Positions 19,396 to 28,712 of a stretch of 48,645 bases of DNA are shown piece by piece. Made by a program: the position numbers and the translations under genes. The stretch is from positions 39-48,683 of the forward strand of contig NZ_JGZU01000012.1 of NCBI RefSeq assembly GCF_000741765.1, given 5' to 3'. The number at the start of each line of letters is the position of its first letter. Within the stretch, counting starts at the first letter, position 1. The notes under the pieces are model-generated. The model had not been told where the DNA came from, searched no databases, and was given only the letters and a program-made list of their open reading frames with translations. The stretch comes from Bifidobacterium tsurumiense (lineage in GTDB: Bacteria; Actinomycetota; Actinomycetes; Actinomycetales; Bifidobacteriaceae).

Positions 19396-21411
19396 TCAGT
19401 CGAGTCCCAGCTGAAGCTTGCCTCCAGGAATGGCATCCAGCAGATCCTGCGTGTACTTCATCTTCGGATGCTCGAATACTTCGTCAGTCGTGGCATGTTC
19501 GACCAACTTGCCATGCTGCATCACCACTACCTCGTCGGCGATCTGACGAACCACCGCCAAATCATGCGTGATGAACAAGTAGCTCAGACCCTGCTCCGCC
19601 TGCAGATCATTGAGCAAACGAAGCACCTGATCCTGCACCAGAACATCCAGCGCCGAGACAGCTTCGTCGCAGACGATAACGTCCGGATTCAAAGCCATGG
19701 CTCGTGCAATGGCGATGCGCTGGCGCTGTCCGCCGGAAAGCTCGTTGGGATATCGGCCCATAACGGATTCTGGCATATTCACCATGTCCAGGAGTTCACG
19801 CACACGCTTGCGACGAGACTTGGTATCCCCTATGCCGTGGATACGCAAAGGCTCTTCTATCGAGCGATAGATGGAATACATAGGATCCAATGAGCCATAG
19901 GGATTTTGGAACACCGGTTGCACATGGCGGCGGAAGTCCAGCAATTCCTTGCCCTTGAATCCTGCAATATTCTTGCCTTCATACGTCACGGTTCCTGCAG
20001 AGGGCTCCAGAAGTTTGAGCACCATATTGGCGACCGTTGACTTGCCTGAGCCGGATTCACCCACAATGGCCAATGTTGTTCCGCGCTTCAGCGAGAACGA
20101 CACATCGTCAACCGCCTTGAACATCTCCTTGCGACGAGGAAGCTTGAATTCCTTCGTCAGATGATCGACGGTAATGATGTGTTCGCTGCGCTCGAGAGCC
20201 GCGTCATCCTTGGTGTGATGTTCCTTGAGCGACTCGGCATCCAGACCTTGCTTTTGCGCCGAGATGATGCGCTGAGATGCCAGAGAAGGAGCGGCTGCGA
20301 CCAAACGCTTGGTGTACGGATGCTGAGGGTGCTGAAGCACTTCGAGCGACGGACCCGATTCCACGACCTGACCCTTGTACATCACCACGATATGCTGGGC
20401 ACGCTCTGCCGCCAGGCCCAGATCGTGAGTAATGAACAGCACAGCGGTTCCCAAGGAATCCGTCAGATTGTGCAAATGGTCCAGAATACGCTTTTGCACC
20501 GTCACATCCAAAGCGGATGTTGGCTCATCGGCGATGAGCAAATCCGGGCGGCAAGCCAGACCGATTGCGATCAATGCACGCTGACGCATACCACCGGAGA
20601 ACTCATGAGGGAACTGACGTGCGCGAGTCGCGGCATCAGGCAAACCGGCCTCTGAAAGCAAACCGGCAATGCGATCCTCCATATTGGAACCGGTGACATA
20701 CTGCTTGGCAATGGCCCAGGCTTCATCATCGCCCATACCGGCCTGAATCAGGTCATCAGCCACACGCCAACGAGTCTGAGAGCCAGCATCCCATTCCTGC
20801 TCAAAATGCTGCATGGCGGCCTCAAAACGCTCGCCATCCACACCGGCCTTCTGCAGACCGGACTTGGCAGCCTCCATCAGAGCCGGACGTTCAGCCGAGC
20901 TAATGAACAGCTCATCGTCCGCCGACTTGACGGCCACTTCGCCTCCGGCCAAGGCCGTGGCAAGTTTGGAACGCTTCTCGTGAGAGATATCCATGCCGTT
21001 GGCGACCAAAGCTTCCTTGACCTGTGTGCCAATGCGCCACACAGGGTTCAGATTGCTCATAGGATCCTGAGGGACCAGGCCCATTTTGCTGCCGCGAAGC
21101 TTGTCGAAATCCTTTGGCTTCAACTCGGTCAGTTCTTGTCCGTCCAGCTTGATCGAACCACCGGAAACATGGCCAGTACCGGCAAGCAAGCCAAGCACCG
21201 CCATAGCGGATGTTGACTTTCCTGATCCGGATTCGCCTACGATTGCGACCCACTGCCCCGGATATACGCTAAACGAAGCGTCGCGAACTGCATGCACCAC
21301 ACGGTTGCTATCGGTGGTGAAATCCACCTGAAGATTCTTCACTTCCAGCAAAGGGCCTTGTTCGCGCTGCAGTGCCTCAAGATTGTTTGCTGTGTTCATA
21401 ACTTTACTCAT
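19396..21411 (-). CDS. Peptide ABC transporter, fused double ATP-binding protein (DppD-DppF)
   Basis: A 671-residue protein with two complete ABC ATPase halves that power the DppBC permease. Half one (about 20-380) has Walker A GESGSGKST (59-67), Q-loop Q115, signature FSGGMRQ (271-277) and DEPTS. Half two (about 412-671) has Walker A (451-459), signature LSGGQRQR and CDEAVSALD. Oligopeptide C-terminal extensions (HPQHPYTKRL, HPKMKYTQDLL) follow each half. Between Q-loop and signature of half one is a helical insertion of about 110 residues (138-248), acidic and rich in Ala and Glu, not usual for DppD. Last gene of dppBC-DF. Confidence 0.92.
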   Translation of the reverse strand: MSKVMNTANNLEALQREQGPLLEVKNLQVDFTTDSNRVVHAVRDASFSVYPGQWVAIVGESGSGKSTSAMAVLGLLAGTGHVSGGSIKLDGQELTELKPKDFDKLRGSKMGLVPQDPMSNLNPVWRIGTQVKEALVANGMDISHEKRSKLATALAGGEVAVKSADDELFISSAERPALMEAAKSGLQKAGVDGERFEAAMQHFEQEWDAGSQTRWRVADDLIQAGMGDDEAWAIAKQYVTGSNMEDRIAGLLSEAGLPDAATRARQFPHEFSGGMRQRALIAIGLACRPDLLIADEPTSALDVTVQKRILDHLHNLTDSLGTAVLFITHDLGLAAERAQHIVVMYKGQVVESGPSLEVLQHPQHPYTKRLVAAAPSLASQRIISAQKQGLDAESLKEHHTKDDAALERSEHIITVDHLTKEFKLPRRKEMFKAVDDVSFSLKRGTTLAIVGESGSGKSTVANMVLKLLEPSAGTVTYEGKNIAGFKGKELLDFRRHVQPVFQNPYGSLDPMYSIYRSIEEPLRIHGIGDTKSRRKRVRELLDMVNMPESVMGRYPNELSGGQRQRIAIARAMALNPDVIVCDEAVSALDVLVQDQVLRLLNDLQAEQGLSYLFITHDLAVVRQIADEVVVMQHGKLVEHATTDEVFEHPKMKYTQDLLDAIPGGKLQLGLD

Positions 21412-21429
21412 CAGCGATATTCCTCACAC

Positions 21430-22407
21430 TCACGCAGTACGGCTCTTGGGGTCAAGTGCATCCTTCACCGCATCACCCATCATGATGAATGCCAATACCG
21501 TGATGGCCAAGGCGGCGGAGGGATAGAACAGCACCATCGGGTCGGTCGTCAATACGCTCTGCGCATCGGAGATATCGCCACCCCAGCTCACAGTCGAAGA
21601 AGGCAGACCAACGCCCAGGAAGCTCAACGTAGCCTCGAGAACGATGTAGGTTCCCAACGAAGTGGTGCCGACCACAATAATCGGTGCCAAAGAGTTCGGA
21701 ATGATGTGGCGGAACAGATTTCGCGTCGGAGTCGAACCCAATGCCGTGGATGCGGTATTGAATTCAAGGTTCTTCGATTCCATAACGGCACCGCGGGCAA
21801 TGCGAGCGGTGGAAACCCATCCGAACAAGGCCATGACCAACACGACCTTCCAAATGGAAGTGGATGTGCGGAACATCTGGAGCACCACGATTGCGCCAAG
21901 CAGAATAGGCAGAGCCAGGAAGATATCGGTCAAACGGCTGAGCACGGCATCGATCCAACCGCCGAAGAAGCCCGCAAGAGCGCCGATCAAGGAACCGATC
22001 AAAACGACCAGCACGGTGGCCAAAACACCAACGCTCAATGAAGTACGTGTGCCGTAAATTACTCGTGCGTAAATATCGCAGCCCTGCAGATTAAATCCGA
22101 AAGGATGTCCGGCACGAGCAGGTTCCAGAGAGTTATCCAAGGTGCAATAATTCGGATCCTGGTTGGTCAGCACTTGTGGGAACAATGCCACGAATACCAC
22201 CGCGAGAATCATAATTCCCGAGATGATGAACAAAGGATTCTTACGCAGCGTGCGCCATGCATCAGCCCACATGCTGGCTGCAGGAGCTGCCTCATCGACC
22301 GAATCCACCTCATGCAAAGGTGTTTCCTCGATCGGGGCAACATATCGCTCCTGACCTGGCAAAGCGGTATGCGCAGACTGGGAGGTCATCGTCATATCGT
22401 CACTCAT
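21430..22407 (-). CDS. Peptide ABC transporter permease (DppC/OppC type)
   Basis: Inner-membrane permease of 325 residues. A 60-residue polar N-terminus is followed by the family's N-terminal membrane helix and extracellular loop (QDPNYCTLDNSLEPARAGHPFG). Five further helices follow with the EAA-type ATPase-coupling segment near ESKNLEFNTASTALGS. The ATG with AAGG five bases upstream (22407) is preferred to an ATG four codons earlier that lacks a ribosome site. It lies 15 bases after the dppB stop. Confidence 0.92.
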   Translation of the reverse strand: MSDDMTMTSQSAHTALPGQERYVAPIEETPLHEVDSVDEAAPAASMWADAWRTLRKNPLFIISGIMILAVVFVALFPQVLTNQDPNYCTLDNSLEPARAGHPFGFNLQGCDIYARVIYGTRTSLSVGVLATVLVVLIGSLIGALAGFFGGWIDAVLSRLTDIFLALPILLGAIVVLQMFRTSTSIWKVVLVMALFGWVSTARIARGAVMESKNLEFNTASTALGSTPTRNLFRHIIPNSLAPIIVVGTTSLGTYIVLEATLSFLGVGLPSSTVSWGGDISDAQSVLTTDPMVLFYPSAALAITVLAFIMMGDAVKDALDPKSRTA

Positions 22408-22422
22408 CAGTACCTTCATTTC

Positions 22423-23349
22423 TTACGCGTAACGGATGCGGGGGTCAAGAGCCGCATAGAGCAGATCGACCAAGAGGTTGCATACGACGAATATGAGCAT
22501 CAACAGCGTGACGATGGATACCACCAAATTCGCCTCGCCTTTCAGAATGCTCTGGTAGGTCAGATACCCCACACCATGAATGTTGAAGATCGTTTCTGAA
22601 ATCATGGCGCCACCCATCAGTACACCCAGATCCTGTCCCAAATACGTGACCACAGGAATCAATGAGTTACGCAGAATATGGCGGAACAATACGGAACGGC
22701 TTCCCATGCCCTTTGCACGGGCCGTACGAACATAATCCTCGGCGATATTGGAAGAAACTTCGGCACGGGTCAGTCGAATGATATATGCCATCGAAACCGA
22801 TCCCAAAACCATGGCTGGCAGCAACAAATCAAAGAATCCAGGATTTGCTCCTGCTGTCACCGGCAAAATTCCCCATTCCACGCCGAACAGGTACTGTCCC
22901 AAGAAACCGGTAACGAAAGTAGGCACTGAAATCAGCAACAAGGACACGATGAGGATGACGGTGTCGTACCACTTGCCTTTTTTCAGACCGGAGATGATAC
23001 CGAATACCACACCGAACAACGCCTCAAAAACAAAAGCCATAAGTGCCAGACGAATGGTCACAGGGAATGCCCTGCCGATTTCATCGATAACGGGCTGGCC
23101 CGCAAAGGTGTTACCGAAGTCCAAAGTTAACGCGTTCTTCAGGAAGAGCAGGTATTGCACGATGAACGGCTTGTCAAGATTGTACTCGGCGCGAATCTGG
23201 GCTGCGACCGCATCATTTACTGGTTTGTCTCCGAACATTGCCTTCACCGGATCGCCCGGCAGCGCAAAGACGAGAGCGTATACCAAAAGGGTCGTGCCGA
23301 GAACCACGGGGATCATCTGCAGAATACGGCGCAGAAGATACTTGCCCAT
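22423..23349 (-). CDS. Peptide ABC transporter permease (DppB/OppB type)
   Basis: Inner-membrane permease of 308 residues with six predicted helices. It begins MGKYLLRRILQMIPVVLG, the classic DppB start, and has the coupling segment EDYVRTARAKGMGSR before the last two helices. AAGGAG six bases before the ATG fixes the start; an upstream frame extension of 22 residues is spurious. First gene of the dppBC-DF unit, separated from dppA by a terminator and its own likely promoter and operator. Confidence 0.94.
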   Translation of the reverse strand: MGKYLLRRILQMIPVVLGTTLLVYALVFALPGDPVKAMFGDKPVNDAVAAQIRAEYNLDKPFIVQYLLFLKNALTLDFGNTFAGQPVIDEIGRAFPVTIRLALMAFVFEALFGVVFGIISGLKKGKWYDTVILIVSLLLISVPTFVTGFLGQYLFGVEWGILPVTAGANPGFFDLLLPAMVLGSVSMAYIIRLTRAEVSSNIAEDYVRTARAKGMGSRSVLFRHILRNSLIPVVTYLGQDLGVLMGGAMISETIFNIHGVGYLTYQSILKGEANLVVSIVTLLMLIFVVCNLLVDLLYAALDPRIRYA

Positions 23350-23426
23350 TGATTTCTCCTTATTATCTCTGACCGGAACGCTTCTACACGTTGGTCTCCC
23401 ATGCCCGGTCGACAAATACGCTCAGT

Positions 23427-23448
23427 AGTGTACAGCACAGTGTGCACT
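23427..23448 (-). promoter_or_regulatory. Palindromic candidate operator upstream of dppB
   Basis: AGTGTACA, six bases, then TGTGCACT: an 8-6-8 inverted repeat with one purine/pyrimidine change per arm. It lies 78 bases upstream of the dppB start and past the dppA terminator, where a promoter is expected. No known regulator is assigned. Confidence 0.5.
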
Positions 23449-23678
23449 TTTATGTAACGAACTGGATACGATGAGTTCACCATCATCATATGTCGTTGGA
23501 AGCTCTGCTTGTATCGGACAGTAGTTTTGAAGCTCCATCAGGATCTCGTTCCGCATATGCACATCACGCACTTGTGAAATGAAACCGCGGCATCGGGTTT
23601 GGTTACGCATGGTTGCAGAGTGCAAATCCGCAATGCACTTCAGCAGTGCTGGTTCCGTGTTGTTCAACAAGAATACAA

Positions 23679-23709
23679 AAAGCGGAGACGAATCGCTCGT
23701 CTCCGCTTT
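23679..23709 (-). terminator. Rho-independent terminator after dppA
   Basis: AAAGCGGAGACGA (23679-23691) pairs perfectly with TCGTCTCCGCTTT (23697-23709) around five bases. On the minus strand it is followed by a T-rich tail (TTTTGTA). It lies 34 bases past the dppA stop. It would make binding protein mRNA end before dppB, letting dppA be expressed at a higher level than the permease genes. Confidence 0.9.
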
Positions 23710-23742
23710 GCTCAGCTGTTGTGTTCAGCTATTACCTTCTGA

Positions 23743-25380
23743 TCACTTGCTCATAGAAGCGTAATCAGGCAGGTTCTGCCAATTCATCTCGAATCCGGTG
23801 ACGCCAAGTGCAGCAGCGCCGGAGGCATTGGAGTTGAACAGCGGGATCGCAGGCAGATCGCGAAGCAGAATCTCTTCAGCCTGCTGATACAGCTTATTGG
23901 CATCGTCTTCGCTTCCTGCAGCTGCAGCCTGGGTCAGCAGGTTGTCAAATTCGGTGTTCTTGTAATCACCATCATTCGAGCCCTTGCCATCAGCTGCTGC
24001 AGAGGAGTACAGCGGTCCGAGGTAGTTCTGGATAGAAGGATAATCTGGCTGCCAACCGGAACGGAAAGCACCCTTGATCTGACGGTTGGTCACAGCGTCA
24101 CGGAACTCCTGGAAAGTCGGCATTGGAGCGCCTTCTGCGTCGATGCCCAGAGCATTCTTGATGGAGTTGGCAACTGCGTCATAGATTGCCTTGTGGCCGC
24201 CGTCTGCGTTGTATGCGAAGGTCAGCTTGCCGTCAGAAGGCCATGCGGAAATAGCATTGGCTTCGTCCCACAGCTTCTTGGCTGCATCGGCGTCATACTT
24301 CAGCACTTCGTTTCCGGTCAGGGAATCAGAATAGCCCGGAATCATTGGTGAAGAGAAGTCCACTGTAGGGGTGCAGGTACCGTTGCGCACCTTCTCGCAG
24401 ATGGCGTCACGGTCGATTGCACGGGAGATGGCCTCACGGCGGAGACGACCCTCATCGGTGTTGGTGTTGAAGTGGTCGAGATCCGAAGGGATGGTGAAGG
24501 ACTGGAACACGGAACCGGCCTTGTTATAAGCCTGAACCTTGCTGTCCTTCTCGAAGGTCTTGGTAGCCGAGGAAGGAACGGTTTCCATGGTGTCAAGGTT
24601 GCCTGCCTGGATATCACGGTAGGCTGCCTCATCATCGGTGTAGACCTTGAAGGTGACGCCATCGTTCTTCACGTCGACATTGCCCTTGTAATCGGGGTTC
24701 TTCACCACGACGATCTGGGAGTTGTGATCCCACTTGGAGAACTTGTACGGTCCGTTGCTCACAGGATTCTCGCCGAATGCCTTAGGATCCTTGTAGAAGG
24801 ATTCAGGCAGAGGAGCGAAAGCGACGTAACCGATCTTGGTGCCGAATACGGAATCGGGCTGATTCAGGTCAACGGTGAAGGTGTTGTCATCCACGACCTT
24901 CAGACCGGAAAGCTGCTCATCACCGTTGAGGCCATCCTTCTGCAAATCATCATATCCTGCGATGGTCTCGAAGAAGGAAGCGCCCAACTGTGCGTTCTTG
25001 GCATTGGCGGTGTAGCTCCATGCCTTGGTGAAGGATTCTGCGGTCACAGGAGTTCCATCGGTGAACTTCCAACCGCTCTTGAGCTTGATGGTGTACTGGG
25101 TGGAATCAGCATTCGGCTCGACTGACTCTGCCACTTCGTTGCGCGCATTACCCTTGACGTCGAAGGACACCAAACGGGAGAACAGCAAATCGAGAACCTT
25201 GCCGCCGCCGGTCTCATTCGTGTCGCCTGGAATCAATGGATTCTGAGGCTCAGAATTAAAGGCGGTGATAACAACTCCGCTGCCGCTATCCGAGGCGTTG
25301 CTCCCGGATCCGCCGCATGCTCCAAGCAGCAGGGCCAATGAGCAGGCCGCCGCCGCGAAAGCGAGTGCTTTCTTCTTCAT
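23743..25380 (-). CDS. Peptide ABC transporter substrate-binding lipoprotein
   Basis: Extracytoplasmic peptide-binding protein of 545 residues, SBP family 5. The signal peptide MKKKALAFAAAACSLALLLGAC ends in a lipobox with the anchored Cys near residue 22. The mature part has family-5 features such as ITAFNSEPQNPLIPG near the start, KLKSGWKFTDGTPVTAESF, and a C-terminal LYQQAEEILLRDLPAIPLF. AAGGAG lies six bases before the ATG. Codon use is biased to C-ending codons, suggesting high expression. A strong terminator separates it from dppB, and context points to oligopeptides as the substrate. Confidence 0.94.
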   Translation of the reverse strand: MKKKALAFAAAACSLALLLGACGGSGSNASDSGSGVVITAFNSEPQNPLIPGDTNETGGGKVLDLLFSRLVSFDVKGNARNEVAESVEPNADSTQYTIKLKSGWKFTDGTPVTAESFTKAWSYTANAKNAQLGASFFETIAGYDDLQKDGLNGDEQLSGLKVVDDNTFTVDLNQPDSVFGTKIGYVAFAPLPESFYKDPKAFGENPVSNGPYKFSKWDHNSQIVVVKNPDYKGNVDVKNDGVTFKVYTDDEAAYRDIQAGNLDTMETVPSSATKTFEKDSKVQAYNKAGSVFQSFTIPSDLDHFNTNTDEGRLRREAISRAIDRDAICEKVRNGTCTPTVDFSSPMIPGYSDSLTGNEVLKYDADAAKKLWDEANAISAWPSDGKLTFAYNADGGHKAIYDAVANSIKNALGIDAEGAPMPTFQEFRDAVTNRQIKGAFRSGWQPDYPSIQNYLGPLYSSAAADGKGSNDGDYKNTEFDNLLTQAAAAGSEDDANKLYQQAEEILLRDLPAIPLFNSNASGAAALGVTGFEMNWQNLPDYASMSK

Positions 25381-25487
25381 AGAATCTCCTTGACTGTGTG
25401 TGGCAGGCACGATGCCCGCCATCATCGCGTACACGAAAACCAGTGCCTCTCAACACCAATTGCTTGTAATACGCTGATAACTCCCTA

Positions 25488-25516
25488 TTGTTACCCATGA
25501 CACAGTCAATATGCAA
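25488..25516 (-). promoter_or_regulatory. Weak candidate promoter for dppA
   Basis: On the minus strand TTGCAT (25511-25516) and TAACAA (25488-25493) are separated by 17 bases, about 110 bases upstream of the dppA start. Matches to the consensus are partial. Confidence 0.3.
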
Positions 25517-25948
25517 TCCGTACTTTGGTCCGTATACTGGGCCGGTGGCGGCAGATGCCAGGCTGCATAGTCGAAGCGTGAAATCGGTTCTAAACGTTGG
25601 AATAGCAAGGAAAGCATCAATGTTACAATCACACGAATCCTCAGGAAATTCGTTATGTCACCACGACGGTATCGTATTTCCGACGTGTTAATTTTGCCTT
25701 TGCAAATGTCTCACCATGTGATATTCGAGGTTCAGCAAACTTGAAACGCCATGCTGTCTTTGCAAGCACTAGACAAGAATCATTTCGCCAACGACGCATC
25801 AAATCAGTAACGCTGCAATCTTCGTCTATGTCACCGCTATTCCCGAATTGCTATCCAATAACGCATTACAAAAAAATAAGACCTATCTCCCCCTGCTGAA
25901 AATCCAACCGAGTCGGAACCACAAGGCCGCAAGATGCGCAGCTACGGC
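25517..25948. other. Intergenic stretch without recognised gene
   Basis: More AT-rich than its neighbours, with an A7 run near 25870 that reads as T7 on the minus strand past the xerC end and might serve termination, though no clear stem precedes it. A 67-codon plus-strand frame (25488-25691) has no ribosome site or familiar composition and is not called. Confidence 0.4.
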
Positions 25949-26986
25949 TCAGGCACGAGGGAACGCCTGACGATATCGATCTTTCAACTGTTCGATGGAT
26001 ACATGGGTATATCGCTGCGTGGTCGAAAGCGATGCATGCCCCAGCATCTCCTGAACCTCGCGCAAATCAGCGCCACCATTCAATAGATGCGTTGCCGCAC
26101 TGTGGCGCAGGGCATGCGGCGAAATATCCGGCACGCCCGCCTGCTCGGATGCATGATGAACGACTTCGCGAACAATGCGCGTGTCGATTCGCCCTCCTCG
26201 TGCCCCCAGAAATACGGCGTTATGCGAATAGGCCGTGCATAATGCATCACGGCCGCGCTGCAGCCAATCTTCCATGGCCTGGGCAGCTGGGAGACCGAAA
26301 GGCACAACCCTTTGTTTATTGCCTTTACCGGTGACTCTCACCGTTCGATCAGACCAGCGAATGTCATCGATGTCCAATCCTGCCAATTCCGCCACTCGTA
26401 TTCCGGTCGCATACAGTAACTCAACAATCGCCGCATCACGGAGCGCAATAGCCTCCCTGCGCGCAAGATCTTCGCTGCGATCGTCCGGAATCGGCTGCTT
26501 GTGCCGTTTGTCGAGATGCATATGTGCACCGGCATCACGATCCAAAACCTCATCCTCTTGGCATTCGACTTCTTCGGCATGCTCATGCACAGCTTCCATC
26601 AATTGACTGGCCTGCGATTGAGAAAAGCACCAAGGCAGTGTCATCGGGATTTTAGGCGTGCGCAATGTGGCCGCGGGATTGGTCTCAATGAGGTCATGCT
26701 CATATGCCCATGCAAAAAATCTTCGCACTGAGACCGTTTTGCGAGCCATGCTGGACCGAGACACAGTTCGCGAGCGCACAGCCATCCATCCTCGAATATC
26801 ATCGATACTTACGTCGTTGAGCATATCGACACGATTCGCAATGATCTCCAGACAATCCTTGACATCTGTGACATATGCGTGAATCGTATGCTCACTAAAG
26901 CCCCGGTTTGCTCGAAGATATTCGGCAAATCTGTCGAGTGGAGCCTTCCACCAGCCGTGTTCCCTATCGCTTCGCTGTTGTGCCAT
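25949..26986 (-). CDS. xerC: Tyrosine recombinase XerC
   Basis: Site-specific recombinase that, with XerD, resolves chromosome dimers at dif. The 345-residue form has an N-terminal SAM-like core-binding domain (about 15-110) and a catalytic domain with Arg in ATGIRVAELAGLD, Lys in TGKGNKQR, HALRH, LGHASLSTTQRYTHV (His and nucleophile Tyr). Between the domains is an insertion of about 45 acidic and His-rich residues (HEHAEEVECQEDEVLDRD), longer than in usual 300-residue XerC. The start ATG has GAGG four bases upstream; earlier in-frame ATGs are less likely. No dif site is visible in the window. Confidence 0.88.
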   Translation of the reverse strand: MAQQRSDREHGWWKAPLDRFAEYLRANRGFSEHTIHAYVTDVKDCLEIIANRVDMLNDVSIDDIRGWMAVRSRTVSRSSMARKTVSVRRFFAWAYEHDLIETNPAATLRTPKIPMTLPWCFSQSQASQLMEAVHEHAEEVECQEDEVLDRDAGAHMHLDKRHKQPIPDDRSEDLARREAIALRDAAIVELLYATGIRVAELAGLDIDDIRWSDRTVRVTGKGNKQRVVPFGLPAAQAMEDWLQRGRDALCTAYSHNAVFLGARGGRIDTRIVREVVHHASEQAGVPDISPHALRHSAATHLLNGGADLREVQEMLGHASLSTTQRYTHVSIEQLKDRYRQAFPRA

Positions 26987-27172
26987 GCCGCCTCTATGAG
27001 CTATGCCTATTACTTCCATGATTGTAACCAACGGAGGCAGTGCAGCGACACCGACGCCTTATGGACGGTTTCTTCATGGCTCAGAGCGTGAAGAGTACCA
27101 TGGAAATATCGGTGATACCCCGCCGACAGGCGTGCAAACCGGCCACAGCGCTTCAAGGTCAGGAGGCATATC

Positions 27173-27424
27173 ATGACGATTCCAAAGCATATTCCCACCG
27201 GTGCGCGCATTGTCGTGCGCACTTTTGACGGTGTCGACGAACATGATCAACGCATGAAATTCCGCGATTTTGTGGGACATGTGCGCTCCTGGGATGGCCA
27301 GTCACTTGATTTGATGCGCGATGCTGCAGCCAATGGCTCAAGACCTGCTCAACACGTGGTCATTCCTGCCGATTCCATCGCCACTATCAAGCCCATCCCT
27401 GAGAGGCCTCAGCCTCGTCCGTGA
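27173..27424 (+). CDS. Small conserved protein (possible DUF6725)
   Basis: An 83-residue protein with a perfect AGGAGG six bases before its ATG. It has the pattern ARIVVRTFDGVD, FRDFVGHVRSWDG, DAAANGSRPAQHVVIPAD and the end KPIPERPQPRP, which I recall in short bifidobacterial proteins of DUF6725; this name is from memory and unverified. No signal or membrane segment. It is transcribed away from xerC and toward tyrA. Function unknown. Confidence 0.75.
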   Translation: MTIPKHIPTGARIVVRTFDGVDEHDQRMKFRDFVGHVRSWDGQSLDLMRDAAANGSRPAQHVVIPADSIATIKPIPERPQPRP

Positions 27425-27677
27425 TCTTGAGTCGATTACAGGTATTGAGCAGGGCAAGACCAGTCCAGATTTCACCGCTGAGATGAGGAACTCCTCGAAC
27501 TTCGCAATGGGCGCTTCACCACTGGTGACCAATCAGCCATGGAGCGCCCTGAATTTTGACATATATCATCGATTGTCATCTGCACGGCGCAGCAGACTTC
27601 ATAAGTGCACAGCAGAAATGGTCGTGGCGACACCATATGGATTGCATAATCTAGCTGCACTACGGCATCAGACAGTG

Positions 27678-28712
27678 CTACTCGATATTGTGCAATCCCA
27701 ACCCAGTAACCACGGATGCGATATATCCATGTGCCGTTTGGGCAATTTCTTCGATCCGCTCTCCCCTGCGTGCGGATTCTAGCAAAGTGTTTTGCCACCC
27801 ACCGTCCTCAAGTGCCAAAGTCATCTCTTTGCCATTGTGTATCGCAGCGTCATGCCCGGCGTGCCTGCGCTCGATGGCTTTGTAATCACGGAATGCCTGA
27901 CCATGAGCGAAGAATTCGGCAATGCCGCCATGGTCTCCTTCATGCAAGGCGTCTGCAAGAGCGTCCAGTCTTCGAGCCATCGAACGGAGCAAGGCTTCAA
28001 CATTTTCGGCGTCTTCATCAATCATCGCACGGGTACGCTCAGGATCAGTGAGAGCAACGCGCGTCATATCCCGCCAAGACCCGGCTGCCAAAGCGGCGGC
28101 AATATTACGATTATCGTCATCCACCAACTGATTGATAAGCGCTGTTGACACGGCGTGGGGCATATGGGAAATAAGCGCCGCAGCACGGTCATGGGAATCA
28201 TCGTCGACAACGATATATCGATTGCCGACACCACGAGAAATGAGTTCCCCAACCATGGCGCAACGCCACAGATCGCTTCCTTCATCCACGGTTATGGCCC
28301 ACAGTGCGTCGTCATACAATGACGGGTCCGAGGCTTCGAAACCAGAGAACTCATTGCCTGCCATCGGGTGGGCCCCGATATATCTGTCTGCCAGCCCTGC
28401 CTCACGAACCTGTTCGCGAACCATCCCTTTGACACTGCCGACATCGCTGAGCGTGACCTTGGGATTCAGCAGCACCTCATGAAGTTGCGCCAGAATCGAT
28501 GGCATTGCCTTGAGGGGATTGCACAGCATGATCACATCAAGGGATTGCGCCGCCAATTCAGCCAACGTATCCACGCAATGGATGCCTTCGCTTCTTGCTT
28601 GGTCATATGGCCTTGGTGTGCGGTTCCATGCAGTCACGGCGTATCCATTGTGCACCAGTCTTCTCGCCAAAGATCCGCCGATAAGTCCCAGACCTATGAC
28701 GCCAACATTCAT
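27678..28712 (-). CDS. tyrA: Prephenate dehydrogenase
   Basis: NAD(P)-dependent oxidative decarboxylation of prephenate to 4-hydroxyphenylpyruvate in tyrosine synthesis. The 344-residue protein has the Rossmann motif GVIGLGLIGGSLARRL at its start, SDVGSVKG, and the active-site GAHPMAGNEFSGF. The ATG overlaps the pheA stop as ATGA, which together with the family's typical N-terminus sets the start rather than the ATG 14 codons upstream. Coupled to pheA, so both branches from prephenate are made together. Confidence 0.93.
   Translation of the reverse strand: MNVGVIGLGLIGGSLARRLVHNGYAVTAWNRTPRPYDQARSEGIHCVDTLAELAAQSLDVIMLCNPLKAMPSILAQLHEVLLNPKVTLSDVGSVKGMVREQVREAGLADRYIGAHPMAGNEFSGFEASDPSLYDDALWAITVDEGSDLWRCAMVGELISRGVGNRYIVVDDDSHDRAAALISHMPHAVSTALINQLVDDDNRNIAAALAAGSWRDMTRVALTDPERTRAMIDEDAENVEALLRSMARRLDALADALHEGDHGGIAEFFAHGQAFRDYKAIERRHAGHDAAIHNGKEMTLALEDGGWQNTLLESARRGERIEEIAQTAHGYIASVVTGLGLHNIE

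Noticed and set aside
25488..25691. 67-codon plus-strand frame upstream of dppA
   Set aside because: No ribosome site, no conserved pattern, and it overlaps the probable dppA promoter.
27425..27677. Gene between the small conserved protein and tyrA
   Set aside because: The frames here extend into the antisense of tyrA or the small gene; none has a start signal.
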